From Demequina sediminis (GTDB taxonomy: Bacteria > Actinomycetota > Actinomycetes > Actinomycetales > Demequinaceae), in NCBI RefSeq assembly GCF_030296675.1, contig NZ_AP027736.1, positions 2,641,400 through 2,705,399 of the forward strand: a stretch of DNA of 64,000 nt, in the 5' to 3' direction. Numbering within the stretch: the first letter of the stretch is position 1; each line of letters starts with the position of its first letter. Made by a program: the position numbers and the translations under genes. Shown here in pieces: positions 10,001 through 18,319 of this stretch. Under the pieces are notes generated by a model. The model did no database searches. It was not told the origin of the DNA and was given only the letters and a program-made list of their open reading frames with translations.

Positions 10001-10219
10001 GGGTGGCGCGCCACCGGCGACGGCCGCGCGCTCGCCGCGGTCGAGGATGCCGAGGGGCGCGTGGCCTTCGACGTGCCCGCGGGCGTGGACACGGTCACCT
10101 ATGCGTATGTCGACGAGGGCTATCGGTTCTGGTGGTGGGCCTCGGCGGTTGCCGTCGCCTGGGCGATGATCGGGATGGTGCCGCTCCATGACCGCCGCTA
10201 CGTGGCGGTGCGACGATGA
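7091..10219 (+). CDS. Large membrane glycosyltransferase, GT2 family
   Basis: 1042 residues. The N-terminal 280 residues form a GT-A domain of family 2 (RAIVVSDTRSERLPDVLAAVAAQT, a DD acceptor segment in LLHDDSAPLPDAL, and GGLEPAYRGFGDSLHFCRLAWRSG). Many hydrophobic helices follow (from about residue 365 to 780), then an extracytoplasmic region and a final membrane helix near the C-terminus. Such proteins use nucleotide- or polyprenyl-linked sugars to build envelope glycans, as in arabinogalactan-type assembly; the substrate here is unknown. The ATG at 7091 has GGGAGC upstream. The stop overlaps the DUF5719 start (ATGA), so the two are coupled. It is placed between whiB and manB. Confidence 0.88.
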   Translation: MSLARLLVRAIVVSDTRSERLPDVLAAVAAQTQRPDLLHVVLPADAERPRTPEGLEIDWVVGGRTYAEGVDAVLAAHPSHPHEYVWLLHDDSAPLPDALARLAATAKKRTAAAVVAPAQVRWDDVSRLVGLGVTTTVIGARRIDLVDEDDINQGQYDERDDVLAASLAAALVRRDAWERLGGLEPAYRGFGDSLHFCRLAWRSGYDVVIVPAAKVRHAQESLTGERGGALRGRARAYGAGRTGEWIHALSWSPAIAVPFLVVWSFLSAALRAVLRVAQNESRMVGADLAVPWRVLTRLPRLPGIRARIRRTVTRPRAVVRPFLVGARAVASHVRSREMRAYDRWRAQSAPSDMVRAELAEAAIRRRTGLAALALAAIAASVALHGTWLTALGSGRMLVGEALGATNVSLAALWERTWSGWDPSGFGSPALDGAFSAMLLPAAVLPGGVRVWVGLVLGLGVAIAVVSAWWALGAATRSVWARALGALAYGLWPLHLQAISDGRLGAVIAHLMLPWFALGLARAAGWHRGEAVGGGEEFPARRHASPSAAMGAAFSAAVIVTAAPALLVPLVVILAAAGAVAGRARWRVWSAAVPALVVSAPALVAAWHAGVVSRDAWAILARENGPALAAESVEPWRLVLGLTGETALTPGLPDAAATLAASAVGIGIVAAAALAALSGRAPWAVAGGLLTAALGVLAAAASQATVVVAADGAGQAAANGFAGPGTSLAAAGLIAAAAAASSRLWAGSTGPRRTAVRLVSSLVVTAFAATLVCVVVVEAWPTRPERGDVHPSDATVLPLVAELEQELATRQRALVLTDTEAGVDYAVLERAGTVTLTGRAQRDAEGAALAGSGTPAVTPETLAPVVATMAGAGTGAEERLVTWGIGVVVAAPESPMIAGALAQIPGLHLIGASEYGTTFRVEPEEDTVVARAWIESSGAETVTLESDSRSGSTRDAGGAGGTLVIAAAADPGWRATGDGRALAAVEDAEGRVAFDVPAGVDTVTYAYVDEGYRFWWWASAVAVAWAMIGMVPLHDRRYVAVRR

Positions 10220-11549
10220 TCCGGCGGGTGGTGGTGGCGGCAGCGGCCGTCGCGGCGATCGGAGCGGTCGTGGTGTCGGCGCGACTCGGCGGCGAGGAGC
10301 CGATGCCCGCCGCGCCCTTCTCCGGCGAGGTCACCCCGGCGGCGCAGCCCGTCGCGTGCCCCGGTCCCGTCGAGATTCCCGTGGGCGAGATCGAGGGAGG
10401 GGATCCGGCCCTCGGCTCGGGCTCCGATGACCGGACCTATGCCGGGGAGGGCGGGGCGGCCGGCACGGAGCCGCTCGGGGCGGGCTTCCTGGTGCGCGGC
10501 GACGCGGGCGCATCGGTCGAGCGGATCGGCGCGGGCGATGTCGCGGGCCTCGCCGCGGCCTCATGCGTGGCACCCACGCGCGACCAGTGGCTCGTCGGCG
10601 GGTCGACGACGCTTGGGTCGAGCGCCCGCCTGGTGCTGTCCAACCCGTCCGATGCCACGACGGAGGCCACCGTCACGTACTACGGGCCGCTCGGCAAGCT
10701 CGAGGAACGCACCGTGGCGACCCTCGCGGCCGGCGCCCAGCGCGAGATCCTGCTCGAGGGCGTGGTCCCCGAGGTCTCCGCCCTCGCGATGCGGATCGTG
10801 GCCACGGGTGCGGGGGTCGTCGCCCACCTCCAGGACTCTCGCCTCGACGGCTTCCAAGCGGCGGGCACGGATTGGGTGGGACGCGGCGCCGTGCCGTCCA
10901 CCTCTCTGGTGGTGGCGGGTGTCGGCGGTGCAGAAGCCGAGTCCACGCTGCGCATCATGGCCCCCGAGGGCGCGACGGCGAGCCTCACGCTCACGGGCGA
11001 GGACGGAATCGTCGAGTGGGGTGGGGTGACGGCGCTCTCGCTCGAACCGGGAGTCGTGACCGAGGTCGAGATTCCCCAGGTCGAGGGGGCGCGATCGAGA
11101 TCAGCGCCGATTCCCCCGTGGTCGCCGCGGCGATGATGCGCGAGCCGCGCGAGATCCAGGACGGCCCGGCCGGCTCCTTCGCGTACGACCTCGCGTGGAC
11201 CGCCGCCCAGGACGTATCCGACCGACTCGCGCGCTCGGTCGTCGTCACCGATCACGTCACCGCGGTCACGGTGCACGCTCCCGCGACGGCGGACTTCGAG
11301 TTGACGGATGCCTCGGGCGCGGTGGTGGCCTCGGCCACCGTGACCGCGCGCACGAGCGCGACGATCCCGCTCGAGGTGGCTCCCGGCACGACGCTCACCG
11401 CGCAGGGCCGGTTCACGTGGGTGCTGGTCCTCGACGACGAGCCCGGCTTCCTGGCGCGCGTGGCGCCGCGCCGCACCGATGTCGAGCCGCTCGTGGTCGA
11501 GGTGGGCCAGCGCCCGTACGTGGGGCCCGTGGCGGTCCGCGAGGACTGA
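10216..11549 (+). CDS. DUF5719 family exported protein, frameshifted
   Basis: Intended product about 444 residues. An N-terminal signal anchor ([20 protein letters not shown]) is followed by an all-beta exported region with repeats such as ARLVLSNPSDATTEATVTYYGPLG. No catalytic motif is recognised. The reading frame breaks at the G run 11095-11099; a sixth G restores EVEIPQVEGGAIEISADSP, and the downstream frame runs cleanly to the stop at 11549. The gene overlaps the glycosyltransferase gene by 4 bases and is probably a partner of it in envelope glycan assembly, by context only. Confidence 0.82.
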
Positions 11550-11565
11550 ACGGGGCCTCCGCCCC

Positions 11566-11964
11566 CTAGGAGCCGTACTCGGGATCGACGTCCTCGGGCG
11601 GGTGGCCCACGAGGTGGGCGACGTGCTCGGTCACGACGTCGCGCACGAGCGCGGGCAGGTCGGCCGGCTCCGCGCGCTGTTCGATCGGGCGCCGGTACAG
11701 CACCACCCGCGAGGGTTGACCGAGGTCGGCGGGGAAGAGCCTGCCGAGCGGCACGCCCTCCTCCCATGGCGTGGGATCCGACGGCGGCACGTCCTCGGTC
11801 CCGAACTCGACGCGCCCCCACTGGTCTCCCCAGCGCGGCTCCAGCCGGTCGACCGCGTCGGCCACGAGGTCGTCGAACCTCTCGGCGCGCGTGCGATGGC
11901 CGGGCGCGCCGAAGGGGAGCAGTGGCCTGCGCAGGCCACGGCCGTGGCGATCGCGGCTGGACAT
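11566..11964 (-). CDS. Zincin-like metallopeptidase-family protein with degenerate active site
   Basis: 132 residues, resembling the Rv3259-type family that lies between whiB2 and DUF3499/manB in many actinobacteria. The family fold is inferred from RFDDLVADAVDRLEPRW, RVVLYRRPIEQRA and DVVTEHVAHLVGHPPEDVDPEYG. Where a zincin has HExxH, this protein reads EHVAH, so the catalytic Glu and first His are exchanged and proteolysis is unlikely. The gene is convergent with DUF5719, whose stop is 16 bases away. On the minus strand TAGCCT (11971-11976) ends 6 bases before the ATG, which suggests a leaderless transcript. Confidence 0.75.
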   Translation of the reverse strand: MSSRDRHGRGLRRPLLPFGAPGHRTRAERFDDLVADAVDRLEPRWGDQWGRVEFGTEDVPPSDPTPWEEGVPLGRLFPADLGQPSRVVLYRRPIEQRAEPADLPALVRDVVTEHVAHLVGHPPEDVDPEYGS

Positions 11965-12045
11965 AGGGCGAGGCTACCGCGAGCGCCGGGCCGTCCCGGC
12001 GTGGCTTGCGCCGCGACGGACGATGCGCGGGTAGCGTCACTGTTC

Positions 12046-12405
12046 GTGATGGCAACCCGGCAGTGCTCGCGCTCGTCGTGCTCGCGCCCGGCGGCTGCGA
12101 CGCTCACGTATGTGTACGCGGACTCGACCGTGGTGGTGGGCCAGCTCTCCGCCACCGCCGAGCCGCACTGCTATGACCTGTGCGCTCACCACGCGGACCG
12201 CTTCACCGCGCCCCGCGGCTGGGATGTGGTGCACCTCCACAGCGACCTGGTCGACCCCGAGCCGTCGACCGACGACCTCGAGGCTCTGGCGCGCGCTGTC
12301 CGCGAGGCCGGTCGGCCCCGCCCCGCCGCCGCATTCACTCCTCCCGTGCCCCTCGCTTCCGAGCCGCGCCGCGGTCATCTCAGGGTCATCTCGAACGAGG
12401 CCTGA
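12046..12405 (+). CDS. DUF3499 family protein
   Basis: 119 residues. The N-terminus CSRSSCSRPAAATLTYVYADSTVVVGQL, followed by CYDLCAHHADRFTAPRGWDVV, is the conserved DUF3499 signature. Its paired cysteines and histidines (C-x4-C, C-x2-C-x2-H) suggest a small zinc-binding domain. The function is unknown. The family is almost confined to actinobacteria and sits beside manB. The start may be GTG 12046 or ATG 12049; TAGCGT at 12032-12037 lies 8 bases upstream and there is no Shine-Dalgarno, so it is probably leaderless. A GGACGATGC element (12018-12026) lies just before the promoter. Confidence 0.88.
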   Translation: MMATRQCSRSSCSRPAAATLTYVYADSTVVVGQLSATAEPHCYDLCAHHADRFTAPRGWDVVHLHSDLVDPEPSTDDLEALARAVREAGRPRPAAAFTPPVPLASEPRRGHLRVISNEA

Positions 12406-12480
12406 TCGCCCTCCGGTGCCGCCGCATCGTCTCTCGGCCGCGCCGGCGCGCGAGGACGGCCGCACCGGTACCCTGGGTCC

Positions 12481-13906
12481 GTGACTGACGCACCCGACCT
12501 GTCCGGCCTCATCAAGTCCTACGACGTCCGCGGAATCGTGGGCGAGGATCTCACCGCGGAGGTCGCGACGGCGATCGGCGCGGCGTTCGCCGACGCCATT
12601 GTGCTGCCCGATGGAGAAACCACCGTGGCGATCGGTCACGACATGCGCGACAGCGGGCCGTGGCTTGCCGACGCGGTGGCGGAGGGCCTGACGTGTCGCG
12701 GAGTGAACGTCGTGAGGATCGGGCTGTGCTCGACCGACGGCCTCTATCACGCGTCGGGCGCGCTCGACCTGCCCGGCGTGATGATCACCGCGAGCCACAA
12801 TCCCGCCGCCTACAACGGCATGAAGCTGTGCCGCTCGCGCGCCCGTGCGGTCGGGGAGAACTCGGGCCTCGCCGACGTGCGCGCGCTCGCCTCGCGCTAT
12901 CTCGTTGAGCCGCCCGCCACCGCCCCGGTGCGCGGCGCCGAGTCCACCCGCGAGATGGTGGGCGAGTACGGCGCGTTCCTGCGCTCGCTCGTGCCTCTCG
13001 ACGGCATCCGCCCGCTCACGGTCGTGGTCGACGCCGCGAATGCGATGGCCGGCTACACGGTGCCTGCGGTGCTGGGCACCGAGGCCGGGCTGGGGAGCTC
13101 CCCTCACGATCATCCCGTTGTACTTCGAACTCGACGGCACGTTCCCCAACCACGAGGCCAACCCGCTCGACACGGACAACCTGCGTGACCTCCAGGCCGC
13201 GGTGCGTGCCCACGGCGCGGACATCGGCCTCGCCTTTGACGGCGACGCGGACCGCTGCTTCGTGGTCGACGAGCGCGGCGAGGTGGTGACGCCGTCGACC
13301 ATCACGTGCCTCGTGGGTCTGCGCGAGACGGCGCGCGAGCTCGCCGAGGGTCGCGAGCCCACCGTGATCCACAACCTCATCTCCTCGCGTGCGGTGCGCG
13401 AGCAGCTGTCCGCCGCCGGCGCGGTCCCCGTGCGCTCGCGCGTGGGCCACAGCTACATCAAGGCCGAGATGGCGCGCCTCAACGCGATCTTCGGCGGCGA
13501 GCACTCGGCGCACTTCTACTTCCGCGACTTCTTCTTCGCCGACTCGGGGATGCTCGCGGCGATGCACGTGCTCGCGGCGCTGGGCACTCAGGACCGCACG
13601 CTGTCGCAGATGCTCGAGACGTATCACCCCTACACCGCCTCCGGCGAGATCAACTCCCGCGTGGACTCCGTGCCCGATGCGCTCGCGCGGGTGCGTGCAG
13701 CGTTCGTGACCGAGGACGTCGAGGTCGACGAGTTCGACGGGCTCACGGTCGAGCACTGGCCCGCGCCGGGCGAGGGCGAGCGCTGGTGGTTCAACGTCCG
13801 CCCCTCCAACACCGAGCCCTTGCTGCGGCTCAACGCCGAGGCCGACGGCGAGGCGCTCATGGAGCGCGTGCGCGACGCGGTCCTCGCCGTCATCCGGGAG
13901 GCCTGA
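12481..13906 (+). CDS. manB: Phosphomannomutase/phosphoglucomutase, frameshifted
   Basis: Intended product about 475 residues. The enzyme interconverts hexose 6- and 1-phosphates for GDP-mannose and cell-wall sugars. The active-site serine loop is GVMITASHNPAAYNGMKLC, the metal loop DGDADRCF, the sugar-binding loop GGEHSAHFYFRD, and the phosphate-binding loop RPSNTEPLLRL. Two single-base losses interrupt the frame, one in the G run 13092-13095 and one in the C run 13100-13103; restoring both gives EAGLGELPLTIIPLYFELDG. Such tightly paired losses in a probably essential gene point to base-calling error. TACCCT at 12469-12474 is 6 bases before the GTG, a leaderless layout. Confidence 0.92.
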
Positions 13907-13907
13907 G

Positions 13908-14897
13908 GTGTCGACCGAGGGCGGCACCAAGGCTGTCGTCGCGGCGCTCACCGCGAATCTCGGAATCGGCATCACGAAGTTCGCGGCGTGGGGGCTCACG
14001 GGGGCGTCGTCGATGCTCGCCGAGGCGATCCACTCGGTCGCGGACTCGGGAAACCAGGTGCTCCTCCTCGTGGGCGGACGCCGCGCGCGCAAGGAGGCCA
14101 CCGAGGAGCACCCGTTCGGGTACTCGCGCTACCGCTACTACTACGCATTCCTCGTCGCGATCGTGCTGTTCTCGCTCGGTGGTCTGTTTGCGCTGTACGA
14201 GGCGTGGCACAAGTTCAGCCATCCGGAGCCGATCGAGTCGTGGCACTGGGTCCCCTTGCTGGTGCTGGTGGTGGCGATCGGCCTCGAGACCATGTCCTTC
14301 CGCACCGCGATCGTCGAGTCCAACAAGGTGCGGGGCAAGGTCGGCTGGGGCCGCTTCATCCGCCGCTCGCGCTCTCCCGAGCTGCCCGTCATCCTGCTCG
14401 AGGACTTCGGCGCGCTCGTGGGGCTCGTGTTCGCGCTGTTCGGCGTGAGCATGACCCTCATCACGCACGACGGCCGCTGGGACGCGATCGGCACGCTCAT
14501 GATCGGCCTCCTGCTGGTGGTGATCGCGGTGGTGCTCGGTCGCGAGACGCGCGGCATGCTCCTGGGGGAGTCCGCCGTCGAGGAGGACGTCGCCGCGATC
14601 CGCGCGGCTCTTGCCGAGGCGGGCTACCCCGACGTCATCCACCTGCGCACGATGCACCTGGGGCCCGACGACGTCCTGGTCACCGCGAAGGTGGCCGCCG
14701 AGGCGGATGCCACCCTCGACGCGCTGTCCGCACGCACCGACACCGCCGAGCGGCTCATCCGGGAGGCGGTCCCCGCCGCCCGCCTGATCTTCATCGAGAC
14801 CGACGTGCGCCGGGCGAACGACCCCGCCCCCGCATCGTCTCCCACGACCCCTGCCCGTCCGACGTCTCCCAAGCCCAGTCCCCATTCGGGACAGTGA
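13908..14897 (+). CDS. Cation diffusion facilitator family transporter
   Basis: 329 residues with about six membrane helices. The CDF signature includes SSMLAEAIHSVADSGNQ, whose Asp and His residues would bind the divalent metal in helix 2, and EEHPFGYSRYRYYYAFLVAIVLFSLGG. A cytoplasmic C-terminal ferredoxin-like domain (DVIHLRTMHLGPDDVLVTAKV) is present. It exports Zn2+ or a similar divalent cation in exchange for protons; the exact metal cannot be told. The GTG at 13908 follows the manB stop by one base, so it is probably cotranscribed. The C-terminal tail is Pro/Ser-rich and contains a variant GCATCGTCTCCC element. Confidence 0.88.
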   Translation: MSTEGGTKAVVAALTANLGIGITKFAAWGLTGASSMLAEAIHSVADSGNQVLLLVGGRRARKEATEEHPFGYSRYRYYYAFLVAIVLFSLGGLFALYEAWHKFSHPEPIESWHWVPLLVLVVAIGLETMSFRTAIVESNKVRGKVGWGRFIRRSRSPELPVILLEDFGALVGLVFALFGVSMTLITHDGRWDAIGTLMIGLLLVVIAVVLGRETRGMLLGESAVEEDVAAIRAALAEAGYPDVIHLRTMHLGPDDVLVTAKVAAEADATLDALSARTDTAERLIREAVPAARLIFIETDVRRANDPAPASSPTTPARPTSPKPSPHSGQ

Positions 14898-14913
14898 CGA
14901 CTCGGCGCGGAGG

Positions 14914-15734
14914 TTAGTCGGCGTCCGGGATGCCGAACGGCAGACGCCTCAGCGCCTCACCCTCGCTCGTCGAGCGCGCCATGCGGGCGCTCTCGATCCG
15001 CCACTCGCGGTCGCGTCGCTCGACCAGCACCGCGACCAGGAAGGCCTCGGGGTGGGTGCCCTGCGGCGGTGGGGGAGCGACGTGCGTCGCGACCTGCTGC
15101 GACAACAGCGTGCCGATGCGCACGCGCGACGGGGGTGAATGCTGTCGACGCGCGCGAGGAACATGCGCGCGGTCAGCGCGAGGCCGTCGGGGAGGCGGGT
15201 GATGTCGGCGGTGCGCGCCCACTCGCCCAGGCCCACCGGCATCGCGAGGGTGGGCAACGCTCGCTTGGCCCCGCGCGTGCGCATCGCGTACGTGCCTGCC
15301 ACGTAGTCGCCGATCCTCTTGCCGCGCGAGCCCAGGGCGGACACCGTCACGGCGAGCATGCCCGCGGTGCCGTAGACCTCGAGCACCGCCAGGAGGGCAC
15401 GCGCGGTCGCGTGGCGGGCGCTCACGGGACCGCCGTCGTCGCGCACCACGCGCAGGCCCATCGCCCAGCGCCCCAGCGATCGCCCGCGCGAGAGCGTCTC
15501 GACCAGGACGGGCACGACCACGAGCCCCACCACCGTCCACGCGATGACGATCGCGCGCTGCCACGCGTCGTTGACGGCGGGCAACAGGTTGTCGAGCGCC
15601 GCGAACCCGGCGACCAGGAGCATCAGGGTCGCGACCATGTCGATCGCACCCGAGACCATGCGTAGTGGGACAGGCGCCGCGCCGGAGTCGAGCACGACTC
15701 CCTCGCCGATGAGGATTGAGTCCTCGTCCGTCAT
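14914..15734 (-). CDS. RDD family membrane protein, frameshifted
   Basis: Intended product about 273 residues. An RDD domain (LRMVSGAIDMVATLMLL, GRSLGRWAMGLRVV, RIGDYVAGTYAMRT) has several membrane helices, followed by a soluble C-terminal extension. The frame breaks at the G run 15131-15135; one more G restores ARVDSIHPPSRVRIGTLLSQQ and the continuous tail ending PFGIPDAD. The role is unknown. RDD proteins often neighbour SpoIIM, DUF58 and MoxR genes, exactly as here. The ATG at 15734 has GGGGAG just upstream. It is divergent from the SpoIIM-like gene across 40 bases. Confidence 0.85.
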
Positions 15735-15774
15735 GGGCTCCCCTGTTCCGTCTCTCCTGTGGCATCGTAGCGGC

Positions 15775-16769
15775 GTGGACATCGACTCCTTTGGCGCCGT
15801 TCGCGAGGCGCGCTGGACCAGGCTGCGCGAGCTCACTCGGGCACGCCGACTCACCGGCGCCGAGGCCGACGAGCTCACCCGCCTCTATCAGGCCACCGCC
15901 GGCGACCTCGCGACGGTGCGATCCTCCGCGCCCGAGCCGTCCGTCGTCTCGCGACTGTCCGTGCTGCTCGCCACCGCTCGCGTGTGGCTTACCGGCGCGC
16001 ACACGACCTCGACCCGCGAGGGGGTCAGGTACCTCGTGTGGGGTCTGCCAGGGGCGCTCTACCGCGTGCGGTGGTGGGGGTCGGGGTCACCGTGGCGGTC
16101 GTGGGACTCGCGTTCCTGTCGGGCTGGTGGACGCTCACGCATCCCGAGTCCCTCGAGCTGATCGGGCCGCCCGAGACGCGCGCGGCGATCGCCGAGCAGG
16201 AGTTCGCGAGCTACTACACGGAGTACGACTCGACGTCCTTCGCGGCGACGGTATGGACCAACAACGGCTGGCTCGCGGCGCAGTGCATCGCCTTCGGCAT
16301 CACCGGCGTCTTCCCGCTCATCCTCATGTACAACACGGTCATCCAGCTGGGCGTCGCGGGGGCCGTCATGGCCGAGCATGGCGCGCTCGACGTGTTCTTC
16401 CAGCTCATCGCCCCGCACGGGCTGCTCGAGTTGTCCGCGGTGTTCGTGGCAGCGGGCACGGGGTTGCGCCTCTTCTGGACGATGCTCGTGCCGGGTCCGC
16501 GCCCGCGTGCACGTGCGCTCGCGGAGGAGGGGAGGGCGGCGATCGGTGTCGCGCTCGGCCTGGTGCTCGCGCTGTTTGCCTCGGGGTTGATCGAGGGCTA
16601 CGTCACCGGCTCCGCGATGCCGTGGTGGCTCAAGATCGTGATCGGCGTGATCGCGGTGACGGCCTTCTGGATGTACATCTTCGTGGCCGGGCGCGTCGCG
16701 CACCGGGCGGGAGTGACCGGCGACTCCGAGGGCGACTTCGCGACCGATGAGGTGGCGCTGGCGGGATAG
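15775..16769 (+). CDS. Stage II sporulation protein M family membrane protein, frameshifted
   Basis: Intended product about 331 residues. The cytoplasmic N-terminal region (RWTRLRELTRARRLTGAEADELTRLYQ) precedes a multi-helix SpoIIM-type membrane domain. The segments FASYYTEYDSTSFAATVWTNN, NGWLAAQCIAFGITG and FFQLIAPHGLLELSAVFVAAGTGLRL are typical of the family in non-sporulating actinobacteria. One base is missing near 16063; YRRAVVGVGVTV is restored by adding it. It probably acts with the neighbouring RDD and MoxR/DUF58 proteins in the cell envelope, but no function is proven. The GTG at 15775 has no obvious ribosome binding site. Confidence 0.85.
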
Positions 16770-17028
16770 GCATCGTCCTCGCGCCGTCTCCTCCCGCCCC
16801 CGCCCCGCGGCTCCGCCACACGACTCCGCCACACGCCCCCACCCCGCGGCTCCGCCACACGCCCCCACCCCGCGGCTCCGCCACACGAGGCGGGCGGAAA
16901 CGTGCGCAATCTGCGACTTCAGCTCGCGACTCGCCGACGACACGCCGACTGCTGTGTGGCGGAGCCGCGAAACGGTGTGGCGGAGCCGCGTTGGGAACAG
17001 TGCCGCGTTGGGCACAGCGCCGCGCTCG
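16770..17028. repeat. Intergenic direct and inverted repeat cluster
   Basis: A 259-base gap between two convergent genes. Three direct copies of GCGGCTCCGCCACACG start at about 16807, 16846 and 16872, the last two as 26-base tandem units joined by CCCCCA. A short extra copy (CTCCGCCACACG) lies at 16824-16835. The reverse complement GTGTGGCGGAGCCGCG occurs at 16954-16969 and 16975-16990. From 16985 three 17-base units (GCCGCGTTGGGNACAG type) run to 17035. Opposing arms could fold into a long hairpin or cruciform and may terminate both convergent genes. Spacer lengths are irregular and far too short for CRISPR. Confidence 0.75.
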
Positions 17029-18318
17029 CTACAGCCGGCCCGCCGCCTTGAGGGCGAGATAGCGGTCGCACACCGCGGGAGCGAGGTCATCGGGGAGGGA
17101 CAGCACGACCTCGGCTCCGAGCTGGCGCAGGCGCGTCGCCGCCGCCTCACGCTCGAGCATCGCGCGCGCGGCGGCCCCCGCGCCGTACGCCGCCTCCGCG
17201 TCCGAGCGATCCGCGAGCATCGCGCCCAGCTCGGGGTCCTCCACGGAGCCCACGAGCACCTGGTGTCGCTTCTGCAGCGCCGCGACCGCCTCGATCAGAC
17301 CCGAGTCCATCGCCGAGGTATCGACGGTCGTGAGCAGCACCACGAGCGAGCGCTGGGAGACGCGGGACTGCACGAGCCTCACGAGAGCGGGCCAGTCGGG
17401 CTCGAGCAGGCTGGGCTCGACCGTCGCGAGCGCATCCGCGAGCTCGGCCATCAGCTGCGGCCCGCTCGACGCCGCGCGCGCCCTCTCGACGCGGTCGAAG
17501 GCCGTCGCCTGCACCCTGTCGCCCGCGTGCGATGCGAGCGCGCCCAGCAGCAGCGTGGCCTCGATCGAGGCATCGAGCCGAGGGGCGTCGCCCACCCGGG
17601 CGGCGGACAGCCGCGCGGTATCGAGAGCAATCACGACCCGGCGATCGCGCTCGGGGCGGTACGTGCGCACCACCACCTCGCCTCGACGCGCGGTGCCGCG
17701 CCAGTCGATGCTGCGGACGTCGTCGCCGATGACGTACTCGCGCAGCGAGTCGAACTCCGACCCCGCGCCCTTGAGGCGCACGGCCGTGCGGCCGTCGATC
17801 TCTCGCAACTGCACCAGTCGCGACGGCAGGTGGCGCCGCGACGCGAACTCGGGCAGTACCCGCACGTGGGCGGGCGCCTCGATCGACCGCTGGCGACCCG
17901 CGAGCCGCAGCGGGCCGTACGTGCGCACCGTCACCGCCCCCGCCTGGCGGTCGCCGCGGCGGGTGGGCCGGAGTATCGTCCCGAACGACTGCACCTCGCC
18001 GGGGGCGAGCGAAAAAGCGTGGCGGGTGGACGCGGCCCCCGCGGAGGGCTGCCACGCGTCACGCACCGCGCCCCGCACGCGGCGGCGGCCCAGGTTCGCG
18101 ACGTCGAGCGTGGTGCGCACCGACTGCGAGAGCCTCACCGCGCCGGGCGCCTGTCGCCGCACACCCACGCGCGACGTGCGCGGAGCCATCCACACGTCGA
18201 GCAGCGCGAGCGCGACCACGCCGATGATCCACAGCCACGCGACATTGCGCGACTCGGCGAGCGCCGCGGGGATCGCCCCGAGCGCCGCGAGCGCGACGGT
18301 CCAACCGGTGATGTGCAT
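17029..18318 (-). CDS. DUF58 domain-containing protein
   Basis: 429 residues. Two N-terminal membrane helices (to about residue 45) precede a beta-rich region. The DUF58 core follows (FDSLREYVIGDDVRSIDW, then RTYRPERDRRVVIALDTA), embedded in a von Willebrand A-like fold that probably binds a metal. DUF58 proteins work with MoxR AAA+ ATPases, thought to assemble or activate other proteins at the membrane. The ATG lies one base after the moxR stop, so it is the last gene of a five-gene operon. The stop codon lies inside the repeat cluster, so the third 17-base repeat unit encodes its C-terminus. Confidence 0.9.
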   Translation of the reverse strand: MHITGWTVALAALGAIPAALAESRNVAWLWIIGVVALALLDVWMAPRTSRVGVRRQAPGAVRLSQSVRTTLDVANLGRRRVRGAVRDAWQPSAGAASTRHAFSLAPGEVQSFGTILRPTRRGDRQAGAVTVRTYGPLRLAGRQRSIEAPAHVRVLPEFASRRHLPSRLVQLREIDGRTAVRLKGAGSEFDSLREYVIGDDVRSIDWRGTARRGEVVVRTYRPERDRRVVIALDTARLSAARVGDAPRLDASIEATLLLGALASHAGDRVQATAFDRVERARAASSGPQLMAELADALATVEPSLLEPDWPALVRLVQSRVSQRSLVVLLTTVDTSAMDSGLIEAVAALQKRHQVLVGSVEDPELGAMLADRSDAEAAYGAGAAARAMLEREAAATRLRQLGAEVVLSLPDDLAPAVCDRYLALKAAGRL

Positions 18319-18319
18319 G

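Noticed and set aside
13081..13110. manB and other broken genes as true pseudogenes
   Set aside because: Each frame is restored by one or two bases in a short run, the rest of each protein is well conserved, and many are housekeeping genes.
16770..17028. CRISPR array
   Set aside because: Repeats are 12-20 bases, occur in both orientations, and the gaps between them are a few bases or irregular; no cas genes are in the window.
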